NCBI RefSeq assembly: GCF_001730285.1
Contig: NZ_MIJZ01000012.1
Span: 372,001 to 436,000, forward strand
Source of the DNA: Enterococcus ureasiticus
GTDB taxonomy: Bacteria > Bacillota > Bacilli > Lactobacillales > Enterococcaceae
Direction: 5' to 3'
DNA length: 64,000 nt
Made by a program: the position numbers and the translations under genes. Positions 28,329 to 38,171 of this stretch are shown here, one piece after another. The notes under the pieces were generated by a model. It was not told the origin of the DNA. It did no database searches and saw only the letters and a program-made list of their open reading frames with translations. Numbering within the stretch: position 1 is the stretch's first letter; each line of letters begins with the position of its first letter.

Positions 28329-29132
28329 TTACTTTAAAGTAGGAGCTACTACATCCTGATAATTGATTATTTCCACTCCATTTTGTTCTAAAAGCGTTTT
28401 CAATTCTGCATCACATAATACCTCTACTTCTTTCATTCTTGCCAAATTAAAAGAAGAATTATTGTACAATGTCTCGTCAACAAAAGCAGGATGTACCATC
28501 AGTTCAGTTACTTCTTCATTTTCCAGCTGATTCAAAACTGTTTGGATTTCATTTAAGCAGTTCTCTTTATTCTGCTCATATGGAATCCCTATATTACGGA
28601 TATTCGGATAATTCATTAAATCGTAAAATCCTGTGATTTGTTTTTGGTAATTTAACGTAAGATTTTTTTCTAAATTAAATGCATTTCTAAACGCCAAATG
28701 ATACTTTTCAGAAATTCTTTTAGTAATGGCTAAGTTCTCTTTAAATGTATGAACATGATGATGACTATCTAAATGAGTGAGGACTAGACCTTTTCCTAAT
28801 AAATAATCAATCTGCTCACTCCATTCGTCAAAAATCTCCTCCGAATCCATTTGAGACCGATAATTCTTATATTGGTTCAAATTAAGAAAATTACCCGTCG
28901 AATCCGTAATAGTCTTCCTATTTTTTAATGACTCCCCACAAGTCAACACTAAGTGTCCGCCAACCCCTAAAGTTGGATGCTCTTTGGCTAATTGAATAGC
29001 TTCTTCTCGTCCAGGCATATTTGCCATCAGTGTAGCTGAAGATAAAACCCCCTCCTTAAATGACTTTATTATTCCCGCATTTACACCCGCTGAGTAACCA
29101 AAGTCATCTGCATTTATAATTACTTGTTTCAT
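28329..29132 (-). CDS. ChbG/YdjC-family carbohydrate deacetylase
   Basis: A 267-residue metal-dependent deacetylase. The metal-binding aspartates and histidines are in INADDFGYSAGVNAGI at the N-terminus and in LTHLDSHHHVHTF (about residues 116-128). ChbG removes one N-acetyl group from chitooligosaccharides or their 6-phosphates. It is the first gene of the operon with an EIICB and a GH4 enzyme; an alpha-glucoside PTS does not obviously need a deacetylase, so the imported sugar may carry an acetylated amino sugar. AGAGG precedes the ATG. Confidence 0.85.
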   Translation of the reverse strand: MKQVIINADDFGYSAGVNAGIIKSFKEGVLSSATLMANMPGREEAIQLAKEHPTLGVGGHLVLTCGESLKNRKTITDSTGNFLNLNQYKNYRSQMDSEEIFDEWSEQIDYLLGKGLVLTHLDSHHHVHTFKENLAITKRISEKYHLAFRNAFNLEKNLTLNYQKQITGFYDLMNYPNIRNIGIPYEQNKENCLNEIQTVLNQLENEEVTELMVHPAFVDETLYNNSSFNLARMKEVEVLCDAELKTLLEQNGVEIINYQDVVAPTLK

Positions 29133-29155
29133 ACTAAAAACCTCTCTTCTATAAG

Positions 29156-29275
29156 TGAAAATGATTTCAATTCTCTGTTGTTTTCTATTTACAAATGAAG
29201 TATATTATATTCAATAGGGCACAGCAACCAATAAAAGCAACAATGATACCGTTTTCTACAACAGAAAATATTTTC
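29156..29275. promoter_or_regulatory. Two candidate RpiR operators in the divergent promoter region
   Basis: Two similar dyads lie between the divergent chbG and rpiR-type genes: TGAAAATGATTTCA at 29156-29169, and AGAAAATATTTTCA around the perfect palindrome GAAAATATTTTC at 29264-29275. Both share GAAAAT-n-TTTC arms. One sits by the chbG start and the other just before the regulator ribosome binding site, the expected places for operators of the local regulator. Confidence 0.5.
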
Positions 29276-29292
29276 ACAGCCGGAGGAATCAT

Positions 29293-30012
29293 ATGTCTAT
29301 TATTTATTACTTAGATCGTCTTATACCAGGAAATACGTTTCGCAATGATGATGAAATAATGATTGAACGGATAGTTGGAGCTATTAAAAACAATGAAAGT
29401 TTGGATATCCGTAATATTGCTAAAATAAATTTTACTTCTCCTGCTTCCATTAGCCGTTTGGCGAAAAGAGGTGGCTTTAACAACTTCAAGGAACTCATTT
29501 TTTTCTTATCTACTAAATTTTCGAACAAACAAAGTGAGCATCTACCTGATTTACCATTTGTGACATGCAATAAGAGCTGGGAAACAATCGATCAATTGTT
29601 TTTAGATGCACTCTTTCAGCGTAAAATTTATCTTTTTGGAGAAGGTTTTTGTCAATTCCTTGTAAATTATGCTTATCGAAAATTATTGTTAAACAAAATC
29701 TACGCTGTTAATCTTGACGGTGTTGAAATAAGTCTAGTTTCTGATAATACGCCACACACTCTTTTGACATTCTCACAGTCAGGTGAAAATGACCATGGCC
29801 TGATTAAAATCAATGAATGTAGAAAATTTAATGGGAATGTGATTACTTTTACTGCCACACCAAACAGCTCCTATGCCAGAGAAGGAGATCTCTCTTTTAT
29901 TATAGAAAGTGGACCAGCTAGCTTGGATCAAGAAAACAAAAATTTGAATTACTTTTATGGTAATAGTTTAAATTTAATAGAATATCTGATTAGTAAGTAC
30001 TCAAATAAATAG
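29293..30012 (+). CDS. RpiR-family sugar-phosphate-responsive regulator
   Basis: A 239-residue regulator with an N-terminal HTH_6 domain (about residues 1-75; IRNIAKINFTSPASISRLAKRGGFNNFKELIFFL is the helix-turn-helix) and a C-terminal SIS-like sugar isomerase domain (about 95-220, with LFGEGFCQFLVNYAYRKLL). SIS domains bind phosphosugars. It is shorter than the usual 280 residues but no frameshift is visible. GGAGG lies six bases before the ATG. Divergence from the chbG-PTS-GH4 operon makes it the likely regulator of that operon. Confidence 0.85.
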   Translation: MSIIYYLDRLIPGNTFRNDDEIMIERIVGAIKNNESLDIRNIAKINFTSPASISRLAKRGGFNNFKELIFFLSTKFSNKQSEHLPDLPFVTCNKSWETIDQLFLDALFQRKIYLFGEGFCQFLVNYAYRKLLLNKIYAVNLDGVEISLVSDNTPHTLLTFSQSGENDHGLIKINECRKFNGNVITFTATPNSSYAREGDLSFIIESGPASLDQENKNLNYFYGNSLNLIEYLISKYSNK

Positions 30013-30053
30013 GTGACAGGGACATAGCACTTAGAGCCATGTCCCTGTCACCT
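30011..30053. terminator. Strong hairpin after the rpiR-type gene
   Basis: A 15-bp perfect stem, AGGTGACAGGGACAT at 30011-30025 and its complement at 30039-30053, overlaps the rpiR stop codon by two bases. No T-run follows on the plus strand; on the minus strand TTTTT precedes it. The arm resembles the GTGACTGGGACGT hairpin at 52692-52726, suggesting a repeat family. Confidence 0.6.
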
Positions 30054-30153
30054 AAAAATATGAAAAATATAGAGTACACAAAAGTAATTATTCGGAAATA
30101 AATCGATGTAGAACAGGAGCATTTAATTCTTAAAATCAAACGCTTCTGCCTCT

Positions 30154-31401
30154 CTACTTAATTGACCACTGGCTTCGCCATGCGCCTTCATGAATAGGAC
30201 CGCTCTCTAAGTACCCCAAGTTATTTTCAATATGAATGACCTGATCTGATTTCCATCTATTTATCAGCCTAACATATCCATCAACGGATTGTTTTTTCCA
30301 TTGAGCACTGTAAAATGTCTCTGGAACAGCACCATGTTCAACATAGTCTTTTTGATGCTCGTTGTGCAATAATTCTCCTGTCTTAACATTCTTGATCAGA
30401 AAATATTCTCCCTTAGGTACCAATTGCCATTGCTCATTTTCTCCTGCAGAAGTGACTAGCTTCACCTTATCAGAACTTGTATCAAAACTGACGTATTCCT
30501 TAGTCTCTCTACTTTGTATAGGTTGTTTTAAAATATCATATCCTTCATTTTTTTTATACACTCTAAAATAGTCGATTGCCCATTCTTTCGGATACTTATC
30601 ATTCCCAACACCAGAGCCTGCATCCGTATAAATATTTAAGATTGTTCCCATTGGATAATCTGGTGCCTGTGCTATTTCTTTATATAATACGCCATCATAG
30701 TAAAATTTCAACGAGCCTGGTGACCAATCTAAACCGTAGGTATGAAATTCTTCCGTCTGATTTCCATATGGTACAGGATCTTCAATTAATTTCCAATTAG
30801 TTTGAAAGGCAGGGTCGTTCCAACCAAATGCAGCAATTCGCCAAGTATTAGGTTTGCTAAAAAAAGTTTCTATAACATCAATTTCTCCAGTTTGTTTCGA
30901 ATTAAACCAGTCATTTGTATCATTTTGCATTCCAACCATCCACCACGCTTGGTGTCCACCACCACCAACATTGGATAGTTTTGCTCTTAATTCAAAATAA
31001 CCATAAGTAGTAGCGTAACCAGTCCATTCTTTTTGATTACTTAAAACCTTTTGGCTACCGCTAAAATTATGAATCCAGTTTTTATTAAATGACATAATTG
31101 CACTGGATTTTACATTTCCATCTAATTCGGGAGACCAGGGTTTTTGATCTTTTTTTATATACTGTACTAGTGTGCCATTTTCAAAACGATAATTTGCTTT
31201 TGCATTTTCAGGGTTACTTGTCCAATGTGGAAGATAATAATCTGTCCACTTACTCGTGTCTAAGTGATCACCATCAAATTCATCATTAAAATCCAACGTG
31301 TAGCCTGGTTTCTCTATAGATGTCTGGGCTGCATGTGACTGAAAAGCAAAAGAAAATAAGCTACTACATAAAATTACCCCACTAAAAACTATTTTTTTCA
31401 T
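30154..31401 (-). CDS. Secreted GH16 endo-glucanase with C-terminal lectin-like domain
   Basis: A 415-residue secreted protein. The signal peptide ends at about residue 24 (QSHA-AQT). Residues 30-290 are a GH16 jelly-roll domain: the catalytic motif is GEIDVIETF with Glu173, Asp175 and Glu178, and DFNDEFDGDHLDTSKWTDYY marks the N-terminal side. Residues 295-415 form a beta-trefoil-like region with repeated WQL/WSIK endings, possibly a carbohydrate-binding module. Typical substrates are beta-1,3 or beta-1,3-1,4 glucans or related polymers; the exact one is unknown. The ATG at 31401 has GGGG eight bases upstream. It is monocistronic and ends next to the convergent rpiR-type gene. Confidence 0.85.
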   Translation of the reverse strand: MKKIVFSGVILCSSLFSFAFQSHAAQTSIEKPGYTLDFNDEFDGDHLDTSKWTDYYLPHWTSNPENAKANYRFENGTLVQYIKKDQKPWSPELDGNVKSSAIMSFNKNWIHNFSGSQKVLSNQKEWTGYATTYGYFELRAKLSNVGGGGHQAWWMVGMQNDTNDWFNSKQTGEIDVIETFFSKPNTWRIAAFGWNDPAFQTNWKLIEDPVPYGNQTEEFHTYGLDWSPGSLKFYYDGVLYKEIAQAPDYPMGTILNIYTDAGSGVGNDKYPKEWAIDYFRVYKKNEGYDILKQPIQSRETKEYVSFDTSSDKVKLVTSAGENEQWQLVPKGEYFLIKNVKTGELLHNEHQKDYVEHGAVPETFYSAQWKKQSVDGYVRLINRWKSDQVIHIENNLGYLESGPIHEGAWRSQWSIK

Positions 31402-31526
31402 AAATGTATCCCCTTTCATTTTAGTGTCTTCATATTACCATATGTGTCTCTTAAAGTGAGCTGGGGTGTGAATCATGATCTATTTTTCAAAAATTGAAAA
31501 TATGTTCAAATTTTTTTTAAACAACT

Positions 31527-31553
31527 AAAAAAACCTGAGAATAAATTCTCAGG
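31527..31553 (-). terminator. Intrinsic terminator of the ribosomal superoperon
   Basis: CCTGAGAA (31534-31541) pairs with TTCTCAGG (31546-31553) with a four-base loop, followed by seven T on the minus strand. It lies about 140 bp after rplQ. Between them, 31585-31660 holds further GC-rich pairs (CCCTG/CAGGG), so the 3' end of the long r-protein mRNA is structured. The same region must contain the GH16 promoter (31402-31526), which I could not define. Confidence 0.8.
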
Positions 31554-31695
31554 ACAAAAAAATACACCTTATAATATGATGAGTGCTCCCCTGCCAAACC
31601 AAGTTCGACAGGGAAAGCGTTGAGCTAGACTAGGAGTCGCCTCCAACATCATAACACTCTAAAAGAATCATCTATAAAGTGACGGTATAGTTTGA

Positions 31696-32079
31696 TTATT
31701 TAACAAATTCGATAATTACCATTGGTGCTGCATCTCCGCGTCTTGGTTCTGTCTTCAAGATACGAGTGTAACCACCTTGGCGCTCAGCGTAACGAGGTGC
31801 AAGGTCATTGAATAACTTTTGTAAAGCTGATTCAACAACGATTTTTTCGTCTTCTTCACGTACGCTAGCAACTTCGTTACGTACAAAAGTAGCTGCTTGA
31901 CGACGAGCATGAAGATCTCCACGTTTGCCTAAAGTAATCATTTTTTCTGTTGTAGAACGGATTTCTTTCGCACGAGCTTCAGTCGTCACGATACGTTCAT
32001 TGATAATTAAATCAGTTGTTAAGTCACGCAACATTGCCTTACGTTGGCTTGATGTGCGTCCTAATTTACGATAACCCAC
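31696..32079 (-). CDS. rplQ: Ribosomal protein L17
   Basis: A 127-residue protein of the large subunit, starting [25 protein letters not shown], the L17 signature, and ending [17 protein letters not shown]. It is the last gene of the alpha operon. The family member sits near the peptide exit tunnel. In most Firmicutes the ECF genes follow; here a terminator and accessory genes do. Confidence 0.98.
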   Translation of the reverse strand: MGYRKLGRTSSQRKAMLRDLTTDLIINERIVTTEARAKEIRSTTEKMITLGKRGDLHARRQAATFVRNEVASVREEDEKIVVESALQKLFNDLAPRYAERQGGYTRILKTEPRRGDAAPMVIIEFVK

Positions 32080-32106
32080 GTTGGTTTTCCTCCTTCGTAA
32101 AAAGTA

Positions 32107-33045
32107 TTAATCGTCTTTACGTAAGCCTAAACCTAAATCATGTAGTTTTAGTTTAACCTCTTCAAGAGATTTACGACCTAAATTACGTACTTTGATCATT
32201 TCTGGTTCAGATTTATTTGTAAGTTCTTGTACAGTGTTGATACCTGCACGTTTTAAACAATTGTATGAACGAACAGACAAGTCTAGTTCTTCGATGGTCA
32301 TTTCTAGCATTTTTTCTTTTTGTGTTTCTTCTTTTTCAACCATGATTTCAGCGTTTTTCGCTTCATCAGTAAGGTTAACAAAGATGTCTAAATGCTCCGT
32401 CATAATCTTAGCAGCTAAGCTAAGGGCTTCTTGAGGAATGATTGAACCATCAGTCCATATTTCCATTGTTAATTTGTCGAAGTCATCACGACGACCAACA
32501 CGAGTGTTTTCTACTTGGTAGTTCACACGACGAACTGGTGTATAGATGGAATCAACAGGTAGAACACCAATTGGCATATCTTCCTTTTTGTTCTCGTCTG
32601 CTTGAACATAGCCACGACCAGGTTTCACTGTTAAGCGAGCATGGAAAGTAGCTCCTTCAGAGACACTACAGATAATTAAATCTTTATTCAAGATCTCAAC
32701 ATCGCTGTCAACGATAATATCGCCAGCAGTTACTGTAGCAGGTCCTGTAATATCGATCTCAAGGGTTTTTTCTTCTTCTGCATAAAGCTTTAATGCTAAA
32801 CCTTTGATATTCAAGATAATTTGAGTTACGTCTTCTCTTACACCTTTAATGGTAGAGAATTCGTGCAACACACCATCGATTTGAATATTGGTAATAGCGG
32901 CTCCCGGCAAAGAAGATAATAAAATACGACGTAGAGAATTGCCTAAAGTAGTCCCGTAACCTCTTTCCAGTGGTTCAACGACGAACTTGCCATAATCTCT
33001 ATTCTCATCAATTTTTTCGATTCTTGGTTTTTCAAATTCAATCAT
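32107..33045 (-). CDS. rpoA: RNA polymerase alpha subunit
   Basis: A 312-residue protein with an N-terminal dimerisation domain (about 1-230; [22 protein letters not shown]) and a C-terminal DNA- and activator-binding domain (about 245-312; [45 protein letters not shown]). Length and motifs are normal. It is 80 bp after rpsK and 27 bp before rplQ. Confidence 0.99.
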   Translation of the reverse strand: MIEFEKPRIEKIDENRDYGKFVVEPLERGYGTTLGNSLRRILLSSLPGAAITNIQIDGVLHEFSTIKGVREDVTQIILNIKGLALKLYAEEEKTLEIDITGPATVTAGDIIVDSDVEILNKDLIICSVSEGATFHARLTVKPGRGYVQADENKKEDMPIGVLPVDSIYTPVRRVNYQVENTRVGRRDDFDKLTMEIWTDGSIIPQEALSLAAKIMTEHLDIFVNLTDEAKNAEIMVEKEETQKEKMLEMTIEELDLSVRSYNCLKRAGINTVQELTNKSEPEMIKVRNLGRKSLEEVKLKLHDLGLGLRKDD

Positions 33046-33125
33046 TCTTATCTATACCCCTTTCAAAACGAAAAGTGTCTTGTTCAATGACGTTCTTAAT
33101 TCAAACTCAGAATGAGTGGCACTCA

Positions 33126-33515
33126 TTAAACACGACGGCGTTTTGGAGGGCGGCATCCATTATGAGGAACTGGAGTCACGTCACGAATTGCAGTCACTTC
33201 TAAACCTGTTGCTTGCAATGAACGAATCGCTGCTTCACGTCCAGAACCAGGTCCTTTAACTGTTACATCAACAGTTTTAAGTCCGTGTTCTTGTGCTGCT
33301 TTAGTTGCAGCTTCTGCGGCCATTTGAGCTGCAAACGGTGTTGATTTTTTGCTTCCTTTAAAACCTAATGAACCTGCAGATGACCATGCTAATGCATTAC
33401 CATGACTGTCAGTGATCATTACAATTGTATTGTTGAATGTAGAATGGATATGTGCAATCCCAGTTTCTATATTCTTTTTCACACGGCGTTTACGACTAAC
33501 TTTTTTTGCTGCCAT
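33126..33515 (-). CDS. rpsK: Ribosomal protein S11
   Basis: A 129-residue small-subunit protein with [30 protein letters not shown] and the C-terminal [18 protein letters not shown], both characteristic. It lines the mRNA path at the 30S platform. Part of the alpha operon, 27 bp after rpsM. Confidence 0.99.
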   Translation of the reverse strand: MAAKKVSRKRRVKKNIETGIAHIHSTFNNTIVMITDSHGNALAWSSAGSLGFKGSKKSTPFAAQMAAEAATKAAQEHGLKTVDVTVKGPGSGREAAIRSLQATGLEVTAIRDVTPVPHNGCRPPKRRRV

Positions 33516-33542
33516 GAAGATCTAACCTCCTTCACTTAGGAA

Positions 33543-33908
33543 TTATTTTTTCTTGCCTGCTACAGTACGAGCTGGGCCTTTACGAGTACGTGCATTGTTT
33601 TTCGTGTTTTGTCCACGAGTTGGTAATCCACGACGGTGACGGATTCCACGGTATGAACCGATTTCCATCAAGCGTTTGATGTTCAAGTTCACTTCACGAC
33701 GAAGATCACCTTCAATTTTTAACTTATCAATTTCCGCACGGATAGCATCTGTTTGTTCGTTTGTTAAATCGCGAACACGAATATCTTCAGATACGCCAAC
33801 GTTTGCTAAAACTTTTTTAGCAGTAGTGTTACCAATACCAAAAATGTAAGTAAGGGAAATCACTACACGTTTATCACGAGGGATGTCTACTCCTGCAATA
33901 CGAGCCAT
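33543..33908 (-). CDS. rpsM: Ribosomal protein S13
   Basis: A 121-residue 30S head protein beginning [26 protein letters not shown] and with the [23 protein letters not shown] segment that contacts tRNA and helix 41-42. Standard length. It lies 18 bp after rpmJ. Confidence 0.99.
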   Translation of the reverse strand: MARIAGVDIPRDKRVVISLTYIFGIGNTTAKKVLANVGVSEDIRVRDLTNEQTDAIRAEIDKLKIEGDLRREVNLNIKRLMEIGSYRGIRHRRGLPTRGQNTKNNARTRKGPARTVAGKKK

Positions 33909-33926
33909 TCTACGTTACACCTCCTA

Positions 33927-34043
33927 TTATCCTTGACGTTGTTTATGTTTTGGATTTGCTGGGCAAATGACCATAACACGTCCTTTACGGCGAATTACTT
34001 TACAATGTTCACACATTGGTTTTACTGATGGTCTTACTTTCAT
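33927..34043 (-). CDS. rpmJ: Ribosomal protein L36
   Basis: A 38-residue protein, [15 protein letters not shown] followed by [23 protein letters not shown], found by reading the gap between rpsM and infA. It is the zinc-ribbon form with the CxxC...CxxxxH ligands (Cys11, Cys14, Cys27, His33). AGGGAGG precedes the ATG. The zinc-binding version implies that a zinc-free paralogue may exist elsewhere. Confidence 0.98.
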   Translation of the reverse strand: MKVRPSVKPMCEHCKVIRRKGRVMVICPANPKHKQRQG

Positions 34044-34075
34044 GATAATACCTCCCTGAATTTTACGGAGTACAA

Positions 34076-34294
34076 TTATTTAAAGCGATAAGTGATTCGA
34101 CCACGAGTTAAATCATATGGAGATAACTCTACAGTTACTTTATCTCCAGGTAAAATACGAATATAATGCATACGAATCTTACCGGAAACAGTAGCAAGAA
34201 CTTGGTGTCCATTTTCTAGTTCAACTTTAAACATTGCATTCGGCAAAGTTTCGACGACTGTACCTTCGACTTCAATCATATCTTCTTTAGCCAC
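34076..34294 (-). CDS. infA: Translation initiation factor IF-1
   Basis: A 72-residue S1/OB-fold protein, exactly the family length when read from the GTG at 34294, which has AAGGAGG eight bases upstream; the open frame extends 12 codons further but without support. [22 protein letters not shown] and [10 protein letters not shown]-type residues are diagnostic. IF-1 binds the 30S A site during initiation. Confidence 0.98.
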   Translation of the reverse strand: MAKEDMIEVEGTVVETLPNAMFKVELENGHQVLATVSGKIRMHYIRILPGDKVTVELSPYDLTRGRITYRFK

Positions 34295-34352
34295 GCACAG
34301 TACCTCCTTGTACTTGTTTCGCATTTTCACACGATAAAATGGCGGAAACTTC

Positions 34353-34386
34353 AGCTCCCACCTAGAATTTTCAATTAAGCTCCCAC
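34353..34386 (-). repeat. Direct repeat in the infA leader
   Basis: GTGGGAGCT (minus strand) occurs at 34378-34386 and again at 34353-34361, a 25-bp period, between the internal promoter and infA. Role unknown; possibly part of an autoregulatory leader structure. Confidence 0.5.
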
Positions 34387-34411
34387 AAAAAGGTAGAAGT
34401 CGGACTGATAT

Positions 34412-34440
34412 ATTCTATCATAAACTATTCTATTTGGCAA
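34412..34440 (-). promoter_or_regulatory. Internal sigma-A promoter before infA
   Basis: On the minus strand TTGCCA (complement of 34435-34440) and TAGAAT (complement of 34412-34417) are 17 bp apart, with a TGA extension just before the -10. It would drive infA-rpmJ-rpsM-rpsK-rpoA-rplQ independently of the S10 promoter, leaving a leader of about 110 nt. Confidence 0.7.
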
Positions 34441-34488
34441 GAGAATCTGAATCAAACACAAATGGTAAGCATGCGGCAAATCAGATAA

Positions 34489-35226
<738 letters not shown>

Positions 35227-36525
35227 CTACTTATTGATAAAGCCAACATATTGACGTTTCAACATTAAACCTTCTAATTGTTTCGCTGTTTCTAAAGCAA
35301 CACCTATTACAATCAGCAAGCTCGTTCCTCCTAGACCAATAGACTGCGGTAATTTCCAAATCATTTGAGCAATGATCGGTAATAGCGCAACTAAACCTAA
35401 GAATATCGAACCGACAACACTTAGTCTCATTAACATTCCAGAAATATATTCTTCTGTCCCTTTACCTGGTCGTACGCTTGGAATATAACTTCCTTGTTTT
35501 TGTAAGTTTTCCGCTAATTTCTCAGGGTTAACTTGAACAAAAGCATAGAAGAATGTGAAAGCCACGATCAGTACAGTATAAATAATCGCACCTGGAACGG
35601 TATTGTAACTAAAAATTTGCGTCATTACATCATACCAACCTTCACCAGAATAACTCTTAGAAAAGGCTTGTAAAACAGCATTCGGCGTTGCAATCAACGA
35701 ACTAGCAAAGATAACTGGGATAACCCCTGCAGCATTTACTTTTAACGGTAAATAACTACTAGTAGGCGCACCAGAAACACGTTTTGTATATTGGATCGGA
35801 ATTTTTCGTTCTGCTTGCTGGAAAAATGTTACTAATGTAACAATAACCAAAATTGCAATGATTAAAACTGCAATAAAAATAGCAGATTGCCAAATTCTAG
35901 AAGATTCAATATTGATAAAGTAATCATCAACGATCTCTTTGATTCCTTCTGGTAACCGAGAAATAATCCCAGCGAAGATAATCATTGAAACCCCATTACC
36001 GATTCCTTTTTCAGTAATTTGTTCTCCTAACCATGTAACAAACATTGTTCCACCAGTTAAAATTACAGAGATCATCACAAAAGTGTTGATGTTAGGATTT
36101 TTTACGATCCCAACTGAACTTAATTGTTGAAATCCAGCAGTAATCCCAATAGATTGAGCAATACCCAAGACAATCGTTAGATATCTTGTTGCTTGATTCA
36201 ATTTCTTACGTCCAACTTCACCTTGCTTCGACCATTCTACAAATTTTGGTACGATATCCATTTGTAATAATTGGATGATGATCGATGCTGTAATGTAAGG
36301 CGAAACCCCCATCGAAAAGATAGAGAAGTTTTGCATAGCACTACCACTGACCATATTCAACATATTTAAAAATGGCAAATTGCTTAAGTCTTGCAAACCT
36401 TTTGCATTTACGCCAGGTACAGTTATGTGCGCACCTAAACGAAATACAAAAAGAATGAATACAGTAAACAAAATTTTTGATCTAATGTCTTTTACTTTAA
36501 AAGCATCTTTTAATAGTTTAAACAT
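35227..36525 (-). CDS. secY: Preprotein translocase subunit SecY
   Basis: A 432-residue ten-helix membrane channel of the Sec pathway. Signatures include FRLGAHITVPGVNAKGL, the SMGVSPYITASIIIQLLQMD plug region and IPSVRPGKGTEEYI in a cytoplasmic loop. Its ATG overlaps the rplO stop (TAATG), so it is translationally coupled to the r-protein genes. Confidence 0.99.
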   Translation of the reverse strand: MFKLLKDAFKVKDIRSKILFTVFILFVFRLGAHITVPGVNAKGLQDLSNLPFLNMLNMVSGSAMQNFSIFSMGVSPYITASIIIQLLQMDIVPKFVEWSKQGEVGRKKLNQATRYLTIVLGIAQSIGITAGFQQLSSVGIVKNPNINTFVMISVILTGGTMFVTWLGEQITEKGIGNGVSMIIFAGIISRLPEGIKEIVDDYFINIESSRIWQSAIFIAVLIIAILVIVTLVTFFQQAERKIPIQYTKRVSGAPTSSYLPLKVNAAGVIPVIFASSLIATPNAVLQAFSKSYSGEGWYDVMTQIFSYNTVPGAIIYTVLIVAFTFFYAFVQVNPEKLAENLQKQGSYIPSVRPGKGTEEYISGMLMRLSVVGSIFLGLVALLPIIAQMIWKLPQSIGLGGTSLLIVIGVALETAKQLEGLMLKRQYVGFINK

Positions 36526-36968
36526 TAGATCACCTCGATTGTTCCACCAGCTGCAACAATTGCTTCTTCTGCTGCTTTAGAGAATTTAGCTGCTTTCACA
36601 GTTAATTTTTTAGTTGTTAATTCACCATTGGCAAGAACTTTGATTCCAGCTTTTTCGTTTTTCACGATTCCAGCTTCGATCAAGCCTGCAGGTGTTATTT
36701 CAGTTCCATCTTCGAAACGATTTAAGACATCTAGGTTGATGACTGCATAATCTTTACGGTTGATGTTCGTGAAGCCGCGTTTTGGTAAACGACGGAATAA
36801 TGGAGTTTGACCCCCTTCAAATCCTAGTCTTACACCACCGCCTGAACGAGCTTTTTGCCCTTTTTGTCCACGGCCAGATGTTTTACCATTACCAGATGAA
36901 GTACCACGTCCAACACGGTTACGTACTTGGCGTGAACCTTCAGCAGGTTTCAATTCATGAAGTTTCAT
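36525..36968 (-). CDS. rplO: Ribosomal protein L15
   Basis: A 147-residue 50S protein with [22 protein letters not shown] and the glycine-rich [36 protein letters not shown] stretch that threads into 23S rRNA. It is 36 bp after rpmD and overlaps secY by one base. Confidence 0.99.
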   Translation of the reverse strand: MKLHELKPAEGSRQVRNRVGRGTSSGNGKTSGRGQKGQKARSGGGVRLGFEGGQTPLFRRLPKRGFTNINRKDYAVINLDVLNRFEDGTEITPAGLIEAGIVKNEKAGIKVLANGELTTKKLTVKAAKFSKAAEEAIVAAGGTIEVI

Positions 36969-37004
36969 TGGTTTGGCACCTCCTTAACAATGTACTATTG
37001 TAAA

Positions 37005-37184
37005 TTAAACTTCTTCAACGTCCACTAAATGTGACACAGTGTTGATCATACCTTTGATTGCTTCATTAGCAGGTTTGACAACAGAGCTGTTTACTTTTCC
37101 TAAACCTAATGCTTTTACTGTATCTTTTTGGTTTTGAGGACGTCCGATGATGCTGCGTTTTAATGTAACTTTTAATTCAGCCAT
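37005..37184 (-). CDS. rpmD: Ribosomal protein L30
   Basis: A 59-residue protein starting [20 protein letters not shown] and ending HLVDVEEV, read from the gap between rpsE and rplO. Length is normal for the bacterial L30. An AGGAGG ribosome binding site is present and it lies 13 bp after rpsE. Confidence 0.98.
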   Translation of the reverse strand: MAELKVTLKRSIIGRPQNQKDTVKALGLGKVNSSVVKPANEAIKGMINTVSHLVDVEEV

Positions 37185-37197
37185 TCTTTTGTCCTCC

Positions 37198-37698
37198 TTA
37201 TCCTAAAATTTCTTCTACAGATTTACCACGAAGTGCTGCCACTTCTTCGGCACGTTTTAATTGTTTTAAACCATCAACAGTTGCGCGAACAACGTTGATT
37301 GGTGTATTCGAACCTAATGATTTTGATGTGATATCAGCTACACCAGCTAATTCCAATACGGCACGAACTGGTCCACCAGCGGCTACCCCAGAACCTTCTA
37401 CTGCAGGTTTCATAAGGATACGGCCACCACCGAATACCCCGATCACTTCGTGAGGGATACTAGAACCAACCATAGGCACTTCAACTAAGTTTTTCTTCGC
37501 GTCTTCGATTGCTTTACGGATTGCTTCTGGCACTTCTTGTGCTTTACCAGTCCCAAAGCCAACGTGACCGTTTTTATCTCCCACAACAACTAGTGCTGCA
37601 AAGCGTAGACGACGTCCACCTTTAACAACTTTAGTTACACGGTTGATAGAAACCACGCGGTCTTCTAATTCCAAGTGTTTTGGATCAATATAAACCAT
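37198..37698 (-). CDS. rpsE: Ribosomal protein S5
   Basis: A 166-residue 30S protein with the double-stranded RNA-binding-like N-domain ([31 protein letters not shown]) and the helicase-site loop [21 protein letters not shown]5 contributes to decoding fidelity and is a spectinomycin contact; no deviation from the family was noticed. Confidence 0.99.
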   Translation of the reverse strand: MVYIDPKHLELEDRVVSINRVTKVVKGGRRLRFAALVVVGDKNGHVGFGTGKAQEVPEAIRKAIEDAKKNLVEVPMVGSSIPHEVIGVFGGGRILMKPAVEGSGVAAGGPVRAVLELAGVADITSKSLGSNTPINVVRATVDGLKQLKRAEEVAALRGKSVEEILG

Positions 37699-37718
37699 GA
37701 ATGGTGTTCCTCCTTCTC

Positions 37719-38075
37719 CTAAAATTCTAGTCCATTTTCACGCGCTGCTTCAGCTAAAGCTTGCACGCGGCCATGGTAAAGGTATCCACCACGGTCAAAG
37801 ACTACTACTTTAACGCCTTTTTCAGCGGCACGTTCAGCGATTAATTTACCAACAGCTGCGGCTGTTTCTGTTTTGTTTCCACCTGAAATTTCTTTATCTA
37901 AGGCAGAGGCACTTGCTAGCGTTACACCCGCTACGTCATCAATGATTTGCGCGTAGATGTTTTTGTTAGAACGGAATACGTTCAAGCGTGGGCACTCAGC
38001 AGTACCAGAAATTTTGTTACGTACACGACGATGTCTCTTTTGACGTGTTTTATTTTTGTCTGGTTTTGTAATCAC
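37719..38075 (-). CDS. rplR: Ribosomal protein L18
   Basis: A 118-residue 5S-rRNA-binding protein, [20 protein letters not shown] at the N-terminus. The start is GTG at 38075; an upstream in-frame GTG at 38084 is part of the AGAGGTG ribosome binding site, which decides for the shorter form. Ends AARENGLEF, as usual. Confidence 0.98.
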   Translation of the reverse strand: MITKPDKNKTRQKRHRRVRNKISGTAECPRLNVFRSNKNIYAQIIDDVAGVTLASASALDKEISGGNKTETAAAVGKLIAERAAEKGVKVVVFDRGGYLYHGRVQALAEAARENGLEF

Positions 38076-38128
38076 AATTGTCACCTCTTTATATTTGCTA
38101 GCTACTAAGCTGCGATAGACAACGGATT

Positions 38129-38158
38129 GTTATTTTTCAAACTAAGTTGAAAAATAAC
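38129..38158 (-). repeat. Hairpin between rplF and rplR
   Basis: A perfect 12-bp stem, GTTATTTTTCAA (minus strand, 38147-38158) with its complement 38129-38140 and a six-base loop, sits in the 96-bp gap between rplF and rplR. There is no T-run behind it. It could be a processing site or a partial attenuator within the operon. Confidence 0.65.
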
Positions 38159-38171
38159 TCTCAAGCTGCTA

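Noticed and set aside
31098-31289. Small plus-strand frame opposite the GH16 gene
   Set aside because: Antisense to a clear secreted enzyme, no ribosome binding site, no recognisable product.
31560-31695. Small RNA gene after rplQ
   Set aside because: The segment has GC-rich pairs, but they fit the 3' region of the ribosomal mRNA; no promoter of its own was seen.
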